The position numbers were made by a program, and so were the translations under genes. Shown here piece after piece: positions 7,354 through 15,403 of a DNA stretch of 34,085 bases (the stretch's first letter is position 1; the number at the start of each line of letters is the position of its first letter). The notes beneath the pieces were generated by a model. That model saw nothing but the letters and a program-made list of their open reading frames with translations. It was not told the origin of the DNA and ran no database searches. This stretch comes from Cohnella sp. SGD-V74 (lineage in GTDB: Bacteria > Bacillota > Bacilli > Paenibacillales > Paenibacillaceae), in contig NZ_PVYW01000037.1 in assembly GCF_003001675.1 (NCBI RefSeq), positions 1-34,085 of the forward strand, given 5' to 3'.

Positions 7354-8814
7354 CTAAGACAGCGCCGGGCGCAGATCGCGGAAACCGGCTTGGCTTTCGA
7401 ATGCGTGCGCGGCGCGCAGAACCGTCGACTCGTCGAACGGCTTGCCGATGATTTGCAATCCGACCGGCAGCCCTTCGGCCAATCCGCACGGAACGCTGAT
7501 CGCCGGCACTCCCGCCAGGCTGACGGGAATCGTGCAAATATCGTTCAAATACATCGTGAGCGGGTCGTTCACCTGCTCGCCCAGCTTAAACGCCGTCGTT
7601 GGCGCTGTAGGCCCGATGATCAGATCGTACTGCTCGAACGCCTGGTCGAAATCCCGCTTGATCAGGGTGCGCACCTGCTGGGCTTTCTTGTAATAAGCGT
7701 CATAATAGCCCGAGCTCAGCGCATAGGTACCTAACATGATTCTTCTTTTCACTTCCGGACCGAAGCCTTCGCTGCGCGAGCGGCGATACAGATCGAGCAG
7801 ATTGGCCGGATTGTCGGCGCGCACGCCGTAGCGTACGCCGTCGAAGCGAGCCAGGTTGGAAGAAGCCTCCGAGGAAGCCAGCAAGTAATAAGTCGCAACG
7901 GCGTATTCCGTATGCGGAAGCGAGATTTCCTCCCAAGTGGCGCCGAGCGATTCGAACACCTTCAGCGCTTCCAGTACGCGTTCCTTCACTTGAGGATCAA
8001 CGCCTTGCCCGATATACTCCTTCGGCACGCCGATGCGCAGTCCCTTAACGTCGCCCGTAAGCGCGGACAGATAGTCCGGAACGTCGACGTTGGCCGAAGT
8101 CGAATCGCGATGGTCGTGGCCGGCGATCGCTTGGAGGACGTAGGCGGAGTCTTCCACGTTTTTCGTGATCGGTCCGATCTGGTCCAGCGAGGAGGCGAAT
8201 GCCACGAGGCCGAACCGCGAGACGAGACCGTAAGTCGGCTTCAGTCCGACGACGCCGCAATAAGCCGCAGGCTGACGAATCGAACCTCCGGTATCGGAGC
8301 CGAGCGAGAAATACACTTGGCCGGCCGCGACCGAAGCCGCCGATCCGCCGCTGGAGCCGCCCGGAACGCGTTCCAGATTCCACGGGTTGCGAACGGCGCG
8401 GTAGGCGGAGTTCTCGTTGGAACCGCCCATGGCGAACTCGTCCATGTTCAGCTTGCCGATCGTCACGGATTGGGCCGAGCGCAGCTTCGAGACGACCGTC
8501 GCGTCGTAGATCGGATCGTGGTTGTCGAGGAACTTGCTGCCGCAAGTGGTGCGCAAGCTTTCCGTGACGATATTGTCCTTGACGCCGGCCGGAACTCCGA
8601 ACAGCAGTCCGCGTTCCCCGCCTTCGGCCAGCCGTGCGTCCAGCGCCTGGGCTTCCTTACGGGCGCCTTCTTCGTTCAAGGTCAAGAACGCGCCGATCTC
8701 GCCGTCCGTCTCGGCGATCCGCTTAAAGGAATGCTCGACGAGCTCGGTTACGGATAATTGTTTATTTTGAAGACGATTATGTAATTCGGACAGTCTAAGG
8801 TCGAACACCGACAT
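7354..8814 (-). CDS. gatA: Asp-tRNA(Asn)/Glu-tRNA(Gln) amidotransferase subunit A
   Basis: The 486-residue amidase-signature subunit hydrolyses glutamine and channels ammonia to GatB. The catalytic Lys-Ser-Ser triad is intact at K79 (GVPAGVKDN), S154 (VPGGSSGGSA) and S178 (GSDTGGSIRQPA), the same numbering as the S. aureus enzyme. The C-terminal GLPVGLQIIGKPFDE segment is family-typical. AGGAGGAG precedes the ATG at ideal spacing, 20 bases after the gatC stop. Essential in organisms that lack GlnRS. Confidence 0.98.
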   Translation of the reverse strand: MSVFDLRLSELHNRLQNKQLSVTELVEHSFKRIAETDGEIGAFLTLNEEGARKEAQALDARLAEGGERGLLFGVPAGVKDNIVTESLRTTCGSKFLDNHDPIYDATVVSKLRSAQSVTIGKLNMDEFAMGGSNENSAYRAVRNPWNLERVPGGSSGGSAASVAAGQVYFSLGSDTGGSIRQPAAYCGVVGLKPTYGLVSRFGLVAFASSLDQIGPITKNVEDSAYVLQAIAGHDHRDSTSANVDVPDYLSALTGDVKGLRIGVPKEYIGQGVDPQVKERVLEALKVFESLGATWEEISLPHTEYAVATYYLLASSEASSNLARFDGVRYGVRADNPANLLDLYRRSRSEGFGPEVKRRIMLGTYALSSGYYDAYYKKAQQVRTLIKRDFDQAFEQYDLIIGPTAPTTAFKLGEQVNDPLTMYLNDICTIPVSLAGVPAISVPCGLAEGLPVGLQIIGKPFDESTVLRAAHAFESQAGFRDLRPALS

Positions 8815-8834
8815 GCTTTTGCTCCTCCTAATCT

Positions 8835-9122
8835 TTATTCCAGAACCGCGGGAACCCTGAATTGGCCGTCCTCTTCTTCCGGAGCGTTGCGAAGAACTTT
8901 CTCTACCGGCCAGGAATCCCTAACTTCGTCGTCTCTCATCACATTGGCGAGAGGCAGGACGTGGCTTGTCGGCTCGATGCCGTCCGTATCCAGCTGATTC
9001 AGCTTCTCGGCATATTTAAGAATGGCGTTGAGTTGTCCGGCGAACTGCTCCTTCTCCGCTTCGGACAGGTCGAGACGGGCCAGGTTGGCGACATGCTCGA
9101 CGTCTTTGATCGTAATGCTCAT
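8835..9122 (-). CDS. gatC: Asp-tRNA(Asn)/Glu-tRNA(Gln) amidotransferase subunit C
   Basis: The 95-residue GatC wraps around the GatA-GatB interface and stabilises the complex. The typical helical start (VEHVANLARLDLSEAE) and the extended C-terminal LRNAPEEEDGQFRVPAVLE belt are present. AAGGAGGG lies upstream of the ATG. First gene of gatC-gatA-gatB and directly behind the promoter at 9168-9196. Confidence 0.97.
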   Translation of the reverse strand: MSITIKDVEHVANLARLDLSEAEKEQFAGQLNAILKYAEKLNQLDTDGIEPTSHVLPLANVMRDDEVRDSWPVEKVLRNAPEEEDGQFRVPAVLE

Positions 9123-9167
9123 CTTGTCAAAACCCTCCTTATTTCCGCATTTCCGCTCATTCTTTTC

Positions 9168-9196
9168 ATTATATCGGACAAACTAAGGGAACTCAA
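9168..9196 (-). promoter_or_regulatory. gatCAB promoter (sigma-A type)
   Basis: Minus-strand -35 TTGAGT (9191-9196), 17-base spacer and a perfect -10 TATAAT (9168-9173), about 45 bases from the gatC start codon. The region is shared with the divergent EAL gene. Confidence 0.85.
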
Positions 9197-9214
9197 TGAA
9201 AAGGGGGATTCGCC

Positions 9215-10291
9215 ATGTCTCGCTATCACCGGGCTTTCTCCTCCGCCCCTCTCAGGGATGCCGGAACGGTAGAATTCGCCGCCGAAGCCCCGGATCTGCG
9301 CGACTCGCTGCATCGGGCAATCGCGGAGCTCGCAGCTCCGGAGAACGCTCAATCGTCTGCGTTGGAGATGAACTATGCGGATCAGAAGCAACTGCTGCGT
9401 CTGATAAGCAAGCTCCAGCGGCAGGTCCCGGCAGCGGATGCCGGCTCGGTTCGGTGCAGAATCCGGTTCGCTCCGGAGCATGTCGATCCTTCTTCGGCAG
9501 ACGAGCCGGACGAGGACGCTTGGATACCGCTTGCGGAGCTGTTCGGAGAGATCGGCGGCGTCAGCGTTCCCGACTACATTTTGCATCGCCACTTCACCGT
9601 GTATCTCCAACCGATCGTCCGGCCCGACGGGGCGGTCGCGGGGTACGAGTTTCTGACGCGCCCGATGCCGGAGCAAGCGCCTTTCCGCCCCGCGGAGCTG
9701 TACGAGACCGCCAGGAAAATCGGCCAGCATTCGTTCCTCGACCGGGCGGCCAGGCAGATCGCCATCCGAATGGGCGCGGCGCACCTCCCGCCAGGGACGA
9801 AAAGATTCGTCAACTTCCTTCCTTCGTCCCTCTATCGGCCCGAAACCTGTCTAAGATGCACGTTCGACGCGATCAAAGAGACGGGCACCGATCCCGGCGA
9901 CTGCGTCTTCGAAGTGATGGAAACGGAACCTCTGGACGATCCTCGGCTTCCGGCCGTATTCGACATCTATCGGCGCGAAGGAGTCCGGCTTGCCCTCGAT
10001 GACGTGGGAACCGATTACGCCACGCTCGACGTCGTCGATCGGCTTAAGCCGGACTACGTGAAAATGGACCGCAAATGGGTGAGCCGCTGCGACGAAGATC
10101 CCGATAAGCAGCGCTATATCGACCGTCTGCTGGAACGGGCGGCGCGCTTCCACGGCGTCGTGCTCGCGGAAGGGATCGAGCGTCCGGAAGAGTGGGCCTA
10201 TTTGAAGCAGGCGGGCGTGCCTTTGTTCCAAGGCTTCTTGTTCGGCCGGGCAACCCCGGTTCCCATGAAAGCTCCGGTTCCTTTCGGTTGA
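9215..10291 (+). CDS. EAL-domain protein, probable c-di-GMP phosphodiesterase
   Basis: The 358-residue protein has an uncharacterised N-terminal part (about 1-118) and an EAL domain (about 120-345). Metal- and substrate-binding residues of active EAL enzymes are retained: E145 (YEFLTRP, so EFL replaces EAL), N200 (VNFLPSSL), E233 (FEVMETEP), D262/D263 (LDDVGTDYA), K283 (YVKMD), E319 (LAEGIE) and Q339 (QGFLFGR). Loop 6 differs from the usual DDFGTGYSS, which may lower activity or dimer coupling. No membrane segment or GGDEF partner is present. GGGGG before the ATG is the ribosome site. Divergent from gatCAB; it may counter the diguanylate cyclase at 26189-27853. Confidence 0.87.
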   Translation: MSRYHRAFSSAPLRDAGTVEFAAEAPDLRDSLHRAIAELAAPENAQSSALEMNYADQKQLLRLISKLQRQVPAADAGSVRCRIRFAPEHVDPSSADEPDEDAWIPLAELFGEIGGVSVPDYILHRHFTVYLQPIVRPDGAVAGYEFLTRPMPEQAPFRPAELYETARKIGQHSFLDRAARQIAIRMGAAHLPPGTKRFVNFLPSSLYRPETCLRCTFDAIKETGTDPGDCVFEVMETEPLDDPRLPAVFDIYRREGVRLALDDVGTDYATLDVVDRLKPDYVKMDRKWVSRCDEDPDKQRYIDRLLERAARFHGVVLAEGIERPEEWAYLKQAGVPLFQGFLFGRATPVPMKAPVPFG

Positions 10292-10331
10292 ATCGGCTGC
10301 CCCGGCCGGGGCCATGACGGAGCGTTGCGCG

Positions 10332-10395
10332 CAACGCAAAAAAAGCATCGGACGCGAGCGGCCCGCAAGCCGTTACGTCCAATGCTTTTTGCGTT
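10332..10395. terminator. Bidirectional terminator between the EAL gene and the 127-aa gene
   Basis: AACGCAAAAAAAGCAT-GGACG pairs with CGTCC-AATGCTTTTTGCGTT around a loop of about 21 bases. The A/T-rich arms give T-tracts in both directions between two convergent genes. Confidence 0.85.
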
Positions 10396-10401
10396 TTCCG
10401 A

Positions 10402-10785
10402 TCAGATCCAGGCCTTCAGGTTCACTTGGCGTATGAACTCCTCGCGGCTGAGCACTTCCTTGCCAGAGTCGTCCGCCGGCTGTTCATCCGCTTGATCGCC
10501 GTTCATAATCCGCTTGAACAGTTCTTCGTTGCGGGTTACCAAGGCGAAGTCGATCAACGCTTCCTTCTCGATCCGATCGGCTTCCAGCTCAAGCAGCGTT
10601 CGCTCCAGCTCGATGTCCGAATCCGGCACGTAAAATTGTCTATTGGCTTTAGGCACGCGAATAATATAATCGAATGCGCTGTCGTTATTACGATCATAGG
10701 CGATAATGTAGCCGTATTCGCCCACAGGCAAATTCTGCTCAAACCGGTCATCCACGATGACGATTCTTTCCCCCAGTTGCAGCAT
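10402..10785 (-). CDS. Conserved hypothetical protein, 127 aa
   Basis: I do not recognise this family. The N-terminal half reads like a small beta barrel (ERIVIVDDRF, LPVGEYGYIIAYDRN, FDYIIRVP, QFYVPDSDIE), comparable to SH3/KOW-like folds; the second half is a charged helix (LERTLLELEADRIEKEALIDFALVTR would be one helix, given here only by position 60-85) with an acidic linker and a short C-terminal helix. No signal peptide or membrane segment. GGAGGAGAA precedes the ATG. It is downstream of the sigY operon with a 93-base gap in which TTGCAT...TAGGAT (18-base spacer) could be its own promoter. Confidence 0.75.
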   Translation of the reverse strand: MLQLGERIVIVDDRFEQNLPVGEYGYIIAYDRNNDSAFDYIIRVPKANRQFYVPDSDIELERTLLELEADRIEKEALIDFALVTRNEELFKRIMNGDQADEQPADDSGKEVLSREEFIRQVNLKAWI

Positions 10786-10878
10786 GCCGATTCTCCTCCC
10801 CTACTCTCCCGGAATACTACTATCCTACTAGAAAAGCATAACCTTATGCAAACACTGTCATTCCGGAGAGGAGAAAAT

Positions 10879-11649
10879 CTAAGGCCTTGCTGCGTTCGCC
10901 CCTTTAACCGCAACCGTCATTAGCGCCAAAACACCTATAGCCGTCACGAAAGCCGCAGTCGTCCACGATGAACTTTCACCCGCCGACAATCCCCTGATCG
11001 CAGCACTGTTCAATTCGGCCGGGAGCCAGGTCAGCCTGTTCTCGAACAATCCTCGAGCAAGCTGCAGAACGAGGGCCAGCCCGAAAGCGGAGAACGCAGC
11101 TCCGGCCGGAGAACGAATCCAGGCGCTGGCCGCGATCGTCATTGTCCCTACGAATACGAGCCAAGCATAATAGAGAAATCCCGAGACGGCGACCATTGCC
11201 GGGTCAGCGCTCCCGATCAGCAGATCGGTATAATACCAGGCGGCGCCGTAGCCCAGTGCGAAAGAAAAACCGACGGTCAAACACAATGCGGTCCATTTGG
11301 AGGCCACATAGGCCAATGGAGCGACCGGTTTCACCAGAATCCAAGCAGCCGTTCCGTTCCTCTTCTCACCGGATATCGTCCCCATGTACGCCAGGCAGAT
11401 CGCGAGCATACCGATCATTCCGAATTGGCTTAATACTTGCCCAAGCACTTCTCCGGGCTTCGGAATCGGGATTTGAATCACAGCGCCTTCGGGCAGATTG
11501 CCCGCGGCGGCGATGATGTCCGGCATGAATTTGGCGCTGATCGGCTGAATAAGACCCATCAGGACGAAAACTGCCGGCAGCCAGATCAGTTTGCCTGTAC
11601 GCAACGCCTCCCGCACCTCTTTGGCGAACAGCACCCCGTATTTCCTCAT
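10879..11649 (-). CDS. yxlG: ABC-2 type permease of the sigY operon (YxlG-like)
   Basis: An integral membrane protein of about 256 residues with six hydrophobic segments, beginning with a cytoplasmic RKYGVLFAKEVREALRTGK stretch and carrying GTISGEKRNGTAAWILVKP, both typical of ABC-2 family transporters. It should pair with the ATPase encoded immediately upstream. The substrate is unknown. I start it at the ATG at 11649, which overlaps the ATPase stop as ATGA and has GGAGG ten bases upstream, rather than at 11673. Last gene of a six-gene operon in the B. subtilis sigY order. Confidence 0.85.
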   Translation of the reverse strand: MRKYGVLFAKEVREALRTGKLIWLPAVFVLMGLIQPISAKFMPDIIAAAGNLPEGAVIQIPIPKPGEVLGQVLSQFGMIGMLAICLAYMGTISGEKRNGTAAWILVKPVAPLAYVASKWTALCLTVGFSFALGYGAAWYYTDLLIGSADPAMVAVSGFLYYAWLVFVGTMTIAASAWIRSPAGAAFSAFGLALVLQLARGLFENRLTWLPAELNSAAIRGLSAGESSSWTTAAFVTAIGVLALMTVAVKGANAARP

Positions 11650-12560
11650 GATCGCACCGCCTCCATGAACCAATGCTCCAGCGATTTTCTCCCGATTTCG
11701 AACGCAGTCAGCTTTATCCCTTGATCCAAAGCGCTTCTTAGCACCTTATCGCGCAAAGCATCCATATGGTCAGTCTCGATTCGGCATTGGCATCCTTCTT
11801 CATCGACCCTCGCCGATTCGGGCAACTCTCGCAATCCGGCGATCCATCGGCTCGCGTTCTCGCTCTGTTCCGCGACGATTCTTAAGAACGGCTTCCCCGC
11901 AGCTTGACGAAGCTGCTCCATGCCTCCTTGCATGACGACTCGTCCTTTGTTCATCAAAATCAATTCGTCGCAGATCTGTTCGGCGTCATGGAGCACATGA
12001 GTCGACAGCACGACCGTCATTTTCTGTTTCCAGTCGGCCAGCATCTCCAGCACGTCCCGCCTTCCGATCGGGTCCAGAGCAGATACGGGCTCGTCCAGCA
12101 ACAGTAAACGAGGGCTATGAATGACCGCCTGCGCAAGTCCCAATCTTTGCTTCATACCGCCGGAATACCCCGCGACGCGCCGGTGAGCCGCATCCTTTAA
12201 CCCGGCGGCCTCCAGAAGCTCTTCGCTTCGGCGAGCCGCTTCGGCTGCGGACAAGCCGCAAAGCCGACCGGCCGTCAGCATCGTCTCGCGCCCTGTCATC
12301 CATCCGAAAAAGGCCGGGTGCTGCGGCAGAAATCCCATCCACCGTCTGCGATCGCCTGGCAGCTCTCCGCTTGCCTCAAGCTTGCCGGACGACGGCTCCA
12401 GCAGGCCCGCGAGAATGGAGAGAGTCGTCGTTTTACCGGCTCCGTTGGGCCCCAGCAACGCAATGCAGCGGTTCTCTCCGATCGCGAAGCTGGCCTCTCT
12501 AAGCGCTTCCGTTCGGCCGAAGCTTCGCGACAGATTTTCAGCGACCAGAATGTTGTTCAT
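11646..12560 (-). CDS. yxlF: ABC transporter ATP-binding protein of the sigY operon (YxlF-like)
   Basis: A 304-residue ABC ATPase from the chosen start. Walker A is GPNGAGKT (residues 37-44), the signature is YSGGMKQR, Walker B is LLLLDEPVSALD and the switch histidine is in STHVLHD. A C-terminal domain of about 90 residues follows the nucleotide-binding domain. The ATG at 12560 overlaps the yxlE stop (TGATG) and has AGGAAGGA upstream; a longer frame to 12641 lacks such support. It likely powers the permease encoded downstream. Confidence 0.9.
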   Translation of the reverse strand: MNNILVAENLSRSFGRTEALREASFAIGENRCIALLGPNGAGKTTTLSILAGLLEPSSGKLEASGELPGDRRRWMGFLPQHPAFFGWMTGRETMLTAGRLCGLSAAEAARRSEELLEAAGLKDAAHRRVAGYSGGMKQRLGLAQAVIHSPRLLLLDEPVSALDPIGRRDVLEMLADWKQKMTVVLSTHVLHDAEQICDELILMNKGRVVMQGGMEQLRQAAGKPFLRIVAEQSENASRWIAGLRELPESARVDEEGCQCRIETDHMDALRDKVLRSALDQGIKLTAFEIGRKSLEHWFMEAVRS

Positions 12561-12754
12561 CACGTATCCTTCCTGCCGAAAGCGAAAAACAGAATCGGCC
12601 CCAAAATATGAATAAAAACGATAATCGCGGCCCACATCCACTTGTTCCCTCTCACCGCATGGGCGCGAAATAAGAACACGAGCGCAGTTGTCATGAGAAT
12701 CACCTGAATGACAGCGACCGGTATTAAAATTTGCACAAGCTGGGCCTTATCCAT
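12560..12754 (-). CDS. yxlE: Small PLDc_N-type membrane protein (YxlE-like)
   Basis: A 64-residue protein with two membrane segments (about 8-29 and 38-58) and the PLDc_N pattern W-x-II-x-HILGPILFFAFGRK. In B. subtilis the YxlC and YxlE membrane proteins act negatively on sigma-Y, so a role in an anti-sigma complex is inferred here from position and size. It overlaps yxlD by 8 bases and yxlF by one base, implying translational coupling. Confidence 0.82.
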   Translation of the reverse strand: MDKAQLVQILIPVAVIQVILMTTALVFLFRAHAVRGNKWMWAAIIVFIHILGPILFFAFGRKDT

Positions 12755-13001
12755 CTCTCATCTCTCCTTCAGAGTGGTTTTCCGCCGATTTCGTCTGTCG
12801 TTTCCGTTTCCGCGCGTTCCAAGCTTGCAATAACGCATAGGTTACCAACGGCGAAGGAAAATTCGTCAATCCCCACAGCCCCCAAAACCAAGCTTTCCTC
12901 CCCCGCGACCTGGCATGCAGGAACAATCCCGTACTCTGCGCGAGCAGCAGCATTCCAAGTCCCAGCCACAGCAGCCACTCCATTTGCGCCAAATCATTCA
13001 T
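12747..13001 (-). CDS. yxlD: Two-TM protein of the sigY operon (YxlD-like)
   Basis: An 84-residue protein with two hydrophobic segments (about 8-27 and 36-58) separated by a basic RSRGRKAWFWGLWG turn and ending in a charged tail. It matches the position and size of B. subtilis YxlD, whose precise role is unclear. The ATG lies inside the end of yxlC (8-base overlap). Probably part of the membrane complex that controls sigma-Y. Confidence 0.78.
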   Translation of the reverse strand: MNDLAQMEWLLWLGLGMLLLAQSTGLFLHARSRGRKAWFWGLWGLTNFPSPLVTYALLQAWNARKRKRQTKSAENHSEGEMRDG

Positions 13002-13341
13002 AAGCGGCCGGCTCCTTGTTCCTTCTCTTCCTTATCTCGCTTAGGAGCACTAAAATGCCTATTCCGGCAGAGAGAGCCTGGAACGACCAGAAAATAACGA
13101 AAAATCCCGAAAAGCCCCTTCCTAGCAGCATCATTCCCGCAATGAACGGAAGAGCGACCGACCACAAAACGAGCAGATCCCGCCATAACTTCCTTCTGAC
13201 GTTTTTTCGCTGCTCCCGCACGAGTACGTTCCAAACTTCAGGATGGGCGGGAGCAATCGGATAAGCCGCTTCAAGATCGTCCCACGCCTGTTTGAGCGCC
13301 TGCTCCAACTTCTCCTCGTTTTCCCTATCGGGTCGCGTCAT
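12994..13341 (-). CDS. yxlC: DUF5345/YxlC-like membrane protein, putative anti-sigma-Y factor
   Basis: A 115-residue protein with a charged cytoplasmic N-terminus (about 1-55, ending NVRRKLWRDLL), two membrane segments (about 57-75 and 80-100) and a basic tail. Position immediately after the sigma gene and topology fit YxlC, which together with YxlE restrains sigma-Y in B. subtilis. The start overlaps the sigY stop by 17 bases, with GGGGAG just upstream. Confidence 0.82.
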   Translation of the reverse strand: MTRPDRENEEKLEQALKQAWDDLEAAYPIAPAHPEVWNVLVREQRKNVRRKLWRDLLVLWSVALPFIAGMMLLGRGFSGFFVIFWSFQALSAGIGILVLLSEIRKRRNKEPAAYE

Positions 13342-13858
13342 CGTCTCCCCACTCCTCTCTGATTTTTCGAATGCTGTGATGAATCCTCGATTTAACCGTC
13401 CCGGCCGGAAGAGCCATCATCTCCCCGATTTCCTCATAAGTGAATCCATAGTAATGTTTGAGCACAATCGGCATTCTTTCTTCGCGTCCCATCTTCTCCA
13501 GACACGCCATCAGCTCCGTCCATTCGGCGCCCCGGGACGACGTTTCCCATTGAAAAGCGGACATACGGCCTTCTTCTTTCAAAATGGCGGTTTCCCGCTT
13601 CCTTCTGCGAACGACGTCCAGAAATAACCTCGTACCGATCGTAATGAGCCATGTGGAAAATTTGGAGCTGCCGTCGTACCGGTCGATTTTTTCAATCGCT
13701 CTGATCATCGTCTCCTGGGTCATATCTTCGGCGATCGAGCGATCCATCGTAATCTTCAGCAGATAGTGAAACACGAAAGCGTAATGCTCTCGCAGAAGGT
13801 TTGCCAGCTCCGCATCCTTTATCCGTCCCGCGCGGGAGTTTTTGCCCGATCGAACCAT
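13325..13858 (-). CDS. sigY: ECF-type RNA polymerase sigma factor, SigY-like
   Basis: The ECF sigma factor is 177 residues from the ATG at 13858, close to B. subtilis SigY. Region 2 is visible in FVFHYLLKITMD, AEDMTQETMIRAI and SSKFSTWLITIGTRLFLD; region 4 in LKHYYGFTYEEIGEMM and PAGTVKSRIHHSIRKI. GGGAG nine bases upstream supports this start; the longer frame begins with TTG at 13882. It heads sigY-yxlC-yxlD-yxlE-yxlF-yxlG, the same order as in B. subtilis. The promoter at 13921-13946 suggests autoregulation. Confidence 0.9.
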   Translation of the reverse strand: MVRSGKNSRAGRIKDAELANLLREHYAFVFHYLLKITMDRSIAEDMTQETMIRAIEKIDRYDGSSKFSTWLITIGTRLFLDVVRRRKRETAILKEEGRMSAFQWETSSRGAEWTELMACLEKMGREERMPIVLKHYYGFTYEEIGEMMALPAGTVKSRIHHSIRKIREEWGDDDATR

Positions 13859-13920
13859 ATCGCTTCGCTCCCGCCTCCTCAAGTTCCATCGTAGTAGAAT
13901 TTCTCGTCTATCGCAGCTTA

Positions 13921-13946
13921 TACGAACGAGGGGATAAGTTCGTTCA
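13921..13946 (-). promoter_or_regulatory. Putative sigma-Y-dependent autoregulatory promoter
   Basis: Minus-strand -35 TGAACG (13941-13946), 16-base spacer, -10 CGTA (13921-13924), about 60 bases upstream of the sigY start codon. This is close to the TGAACG...CGTC pattern reported for B. subtilis sigma-Y (from memory). ACGAAC and GTTCGT within it also form an inverted repeat, so a repressor site is an alternative. Confidence 0.6.
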
Positions 13947-13951
13947 CGTAA

Positions 13952-13985
13952 AATAAAAAAAACCGAAAACCTTCGCGGTTTCCGG
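13952..13985 (-). terminator. Intrinsic terminator of the M24 peptidase gene
   Basis: On the minus strand, CCGGAAACC and GGTTTTCGG pair around GCGAA and are followed by eight T residues. It lies about 65 bases beyond the peptidase stop and directly before the sigY promoter, insulating the sigY operon. Confidence 0.85.
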
Positions 13986-14048
13986 CAGTTTCCCGATATC
14001 GATACAGGTTGAACCCATGAAGAAGGTGCCCATTACATTCCGAAAAGG

Positions 14049-15260
14049 TTATAACTCATACAGTTTTTCCGGTGATTTCGTAAGCGCCCGACAGCCGTTC
14101 TCCGTGACGAGATACGTATTCTCGACGCCGACGACGCCCTGTCCCGGAAACGTGAACTTGGGCTCCACGGCCAGCGTCATGCCCGGCTCGAGCGGATCGC
14201 GGAAGCCTCTGGCGAGCACAGGCCATTCGTCGATCTCCAGGCCGATGCCGTGACCGAGAAACTTCACCTGATCCTTGCCGAAGCCCATGAAATGCCCGGC
14301 CAATCCGGCTTTATCCGCCGTTTCCAGCGCTTGGACGTAAATCTGCTCGGGCGTCGTGCCGGGGCGAAGAAGCCGCTCCGCGTCGCGAATGATCTCTTCC
14401 GCTACCCGGTAGGCCGCTTCAAGCTCCGGACTCAGCGTCCCGATAACCGCCGTGCGCGTCTGATCGATCACATAGCCGTCGATGCAGCAGCCCAGGTCCA
14501 GCAAGATCGGTTCGTCGCGGCCGATCGGCCGAAGGCTGACGCTCTTCGGCGAAGCCGGCGACAATCCGCGCCCACCGGCCGGACCGTCGAAATAGGACGG
14601 CTCGGCCGCGGCTTCTCCGGCGGAGACAATGCCGGTCATAATCTCCTGGTTGTAGCCGCGCATGCGCAGCAAGCCGATATGCCCTCTTCTGCGAATACCG
14701 TGCTCGATGACCGCCATCAGCTCCAGCTCGGTCATTCCCGGCTTCAGCTCCGCCAGGCCTTCGTCCAGGGCGGCGGCGACGACTTCGGCGGCATTGGAGA
14801 TGCGGCCGATCTCGTAGTCGGACTTTACGCTGCGGACGGATCTGAGCATCGCCGACGAATCGACGATGCGGGCGACGGGAATAACCTCCCCGAGCTTCAA
14901 GTAAAGCTGCGCGGGCATCACGTCGAGATCCGAGCCGATAAGAGGAGGCTGTCCTTCTTCGGTTCCCGCAAAGCTCTGCGGATAGTCCGCCCGCAGCTGT
15001 TCGCCGAACCCGCGAAACGACAGCAGCTCCGTCGTTCTGATCCGCGACTCCTCCAATGCCCTTACCAGGCTTCTTCTTACGTAATAGGTCGGCTCTCCGG
15101 CAGCCGGGACGAAAACGTACCCGGCCTGCATCGAACCCGTAAAATAATAAATGCCGACATTTTGCGTGATCAGGCAGCCGGCCATACCGGCGGCCGAGAG
15201 CTTAACCTGCAATCTATGGACGCGACCGGACCATTCTCCGTTCGGCGGAACCGTGCTCAT
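14049..15260 (-). CDS. M24 family Xaa-Pro aminopeptidase-type metallopeptidase
   Basis: About 403 residues from the ATG at 15260. The creatinase-like N-domain is followed by the pita-bread domain with all five metal ligands: two Asp in LLDLGCCIDGYVIDQTRT, His in FLGHGIGLEIDE, Glu in AVEPKF and Glu in GVENTY. It should cleave N-terminal residues before proline in peptides, although paralogues such as YqhT/YkvY differ in specificity. AAGGAG nine bases upstream favours this start over the 427-residue frame. Flanked by a terminator on the sigY side. Confidence 0.9.
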   Translation of the reverse strand: MSTVPPNGEWSGRVHRLQVKLSAAGMAGCLITQNVGIYYFTGSMQAGYVFVPAAGEPTYYVRRSLVRALEESRIRTTELLSFRGFGEQLRADYPQSFAGTEEGQPPLIGSDLDVMPAQLYLKLGEVIPVARIVDSSAMLRSVRSVKSDYEIGRISNAAEVVAAALDEGLAELKPGMTELELMAVIEHGIRRRGHIGLLRMRGYNQEIMTGIVSAGEAAAEPSYFDGPAGGRGLSPASPKSVSLRPIGRDEPILLDLGCCIDGYVIDQTRTAVIGTLSPELEAAYRVAEEIIRDAERLLRPGTTPEQIYVQALETADKAGLAGHFMGFGKDQVKFLGHGIGLEIDEWPVLARGFRDPLEPGMTLAVEPKFTFPGQGVVGVENTYLVTENGCRALTKSPEKLYEL

Positions 15261-15403
15261 CGTGCGCATCTCCTTGTAATCGAAGTCATCTTCCACTCCC
15301 TCCATTAGAGCAAAGATGGGATCGACCGTCAATCGAGACGCGATCGTTCGCCTAACAGATGCGGCACGCTCCCGGCGAGCACTGCTTCGCTAAACGCCCC
15401 TCG

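Noticed and set aside
5535..7451. 638-aa plus-strand reading frame
   Set aside because: Antisense shadow of gatB and its neighbours in GC-rich DNA; the gatB frame on the other strand is certain.
13859..13882. Longer sigY start giving MRRRERSD extension
   Set aside because: It would begin with TTG inside the ribosome site; the ATG at 13858 has GGGAG at good spacing and gives the usual family length.
15333..15403. Terminator of the Tad operon
   Set aside because: No stable stem followed by a T-run could be found; transcripts may run on toward the M24 gene or end by another mechanism.
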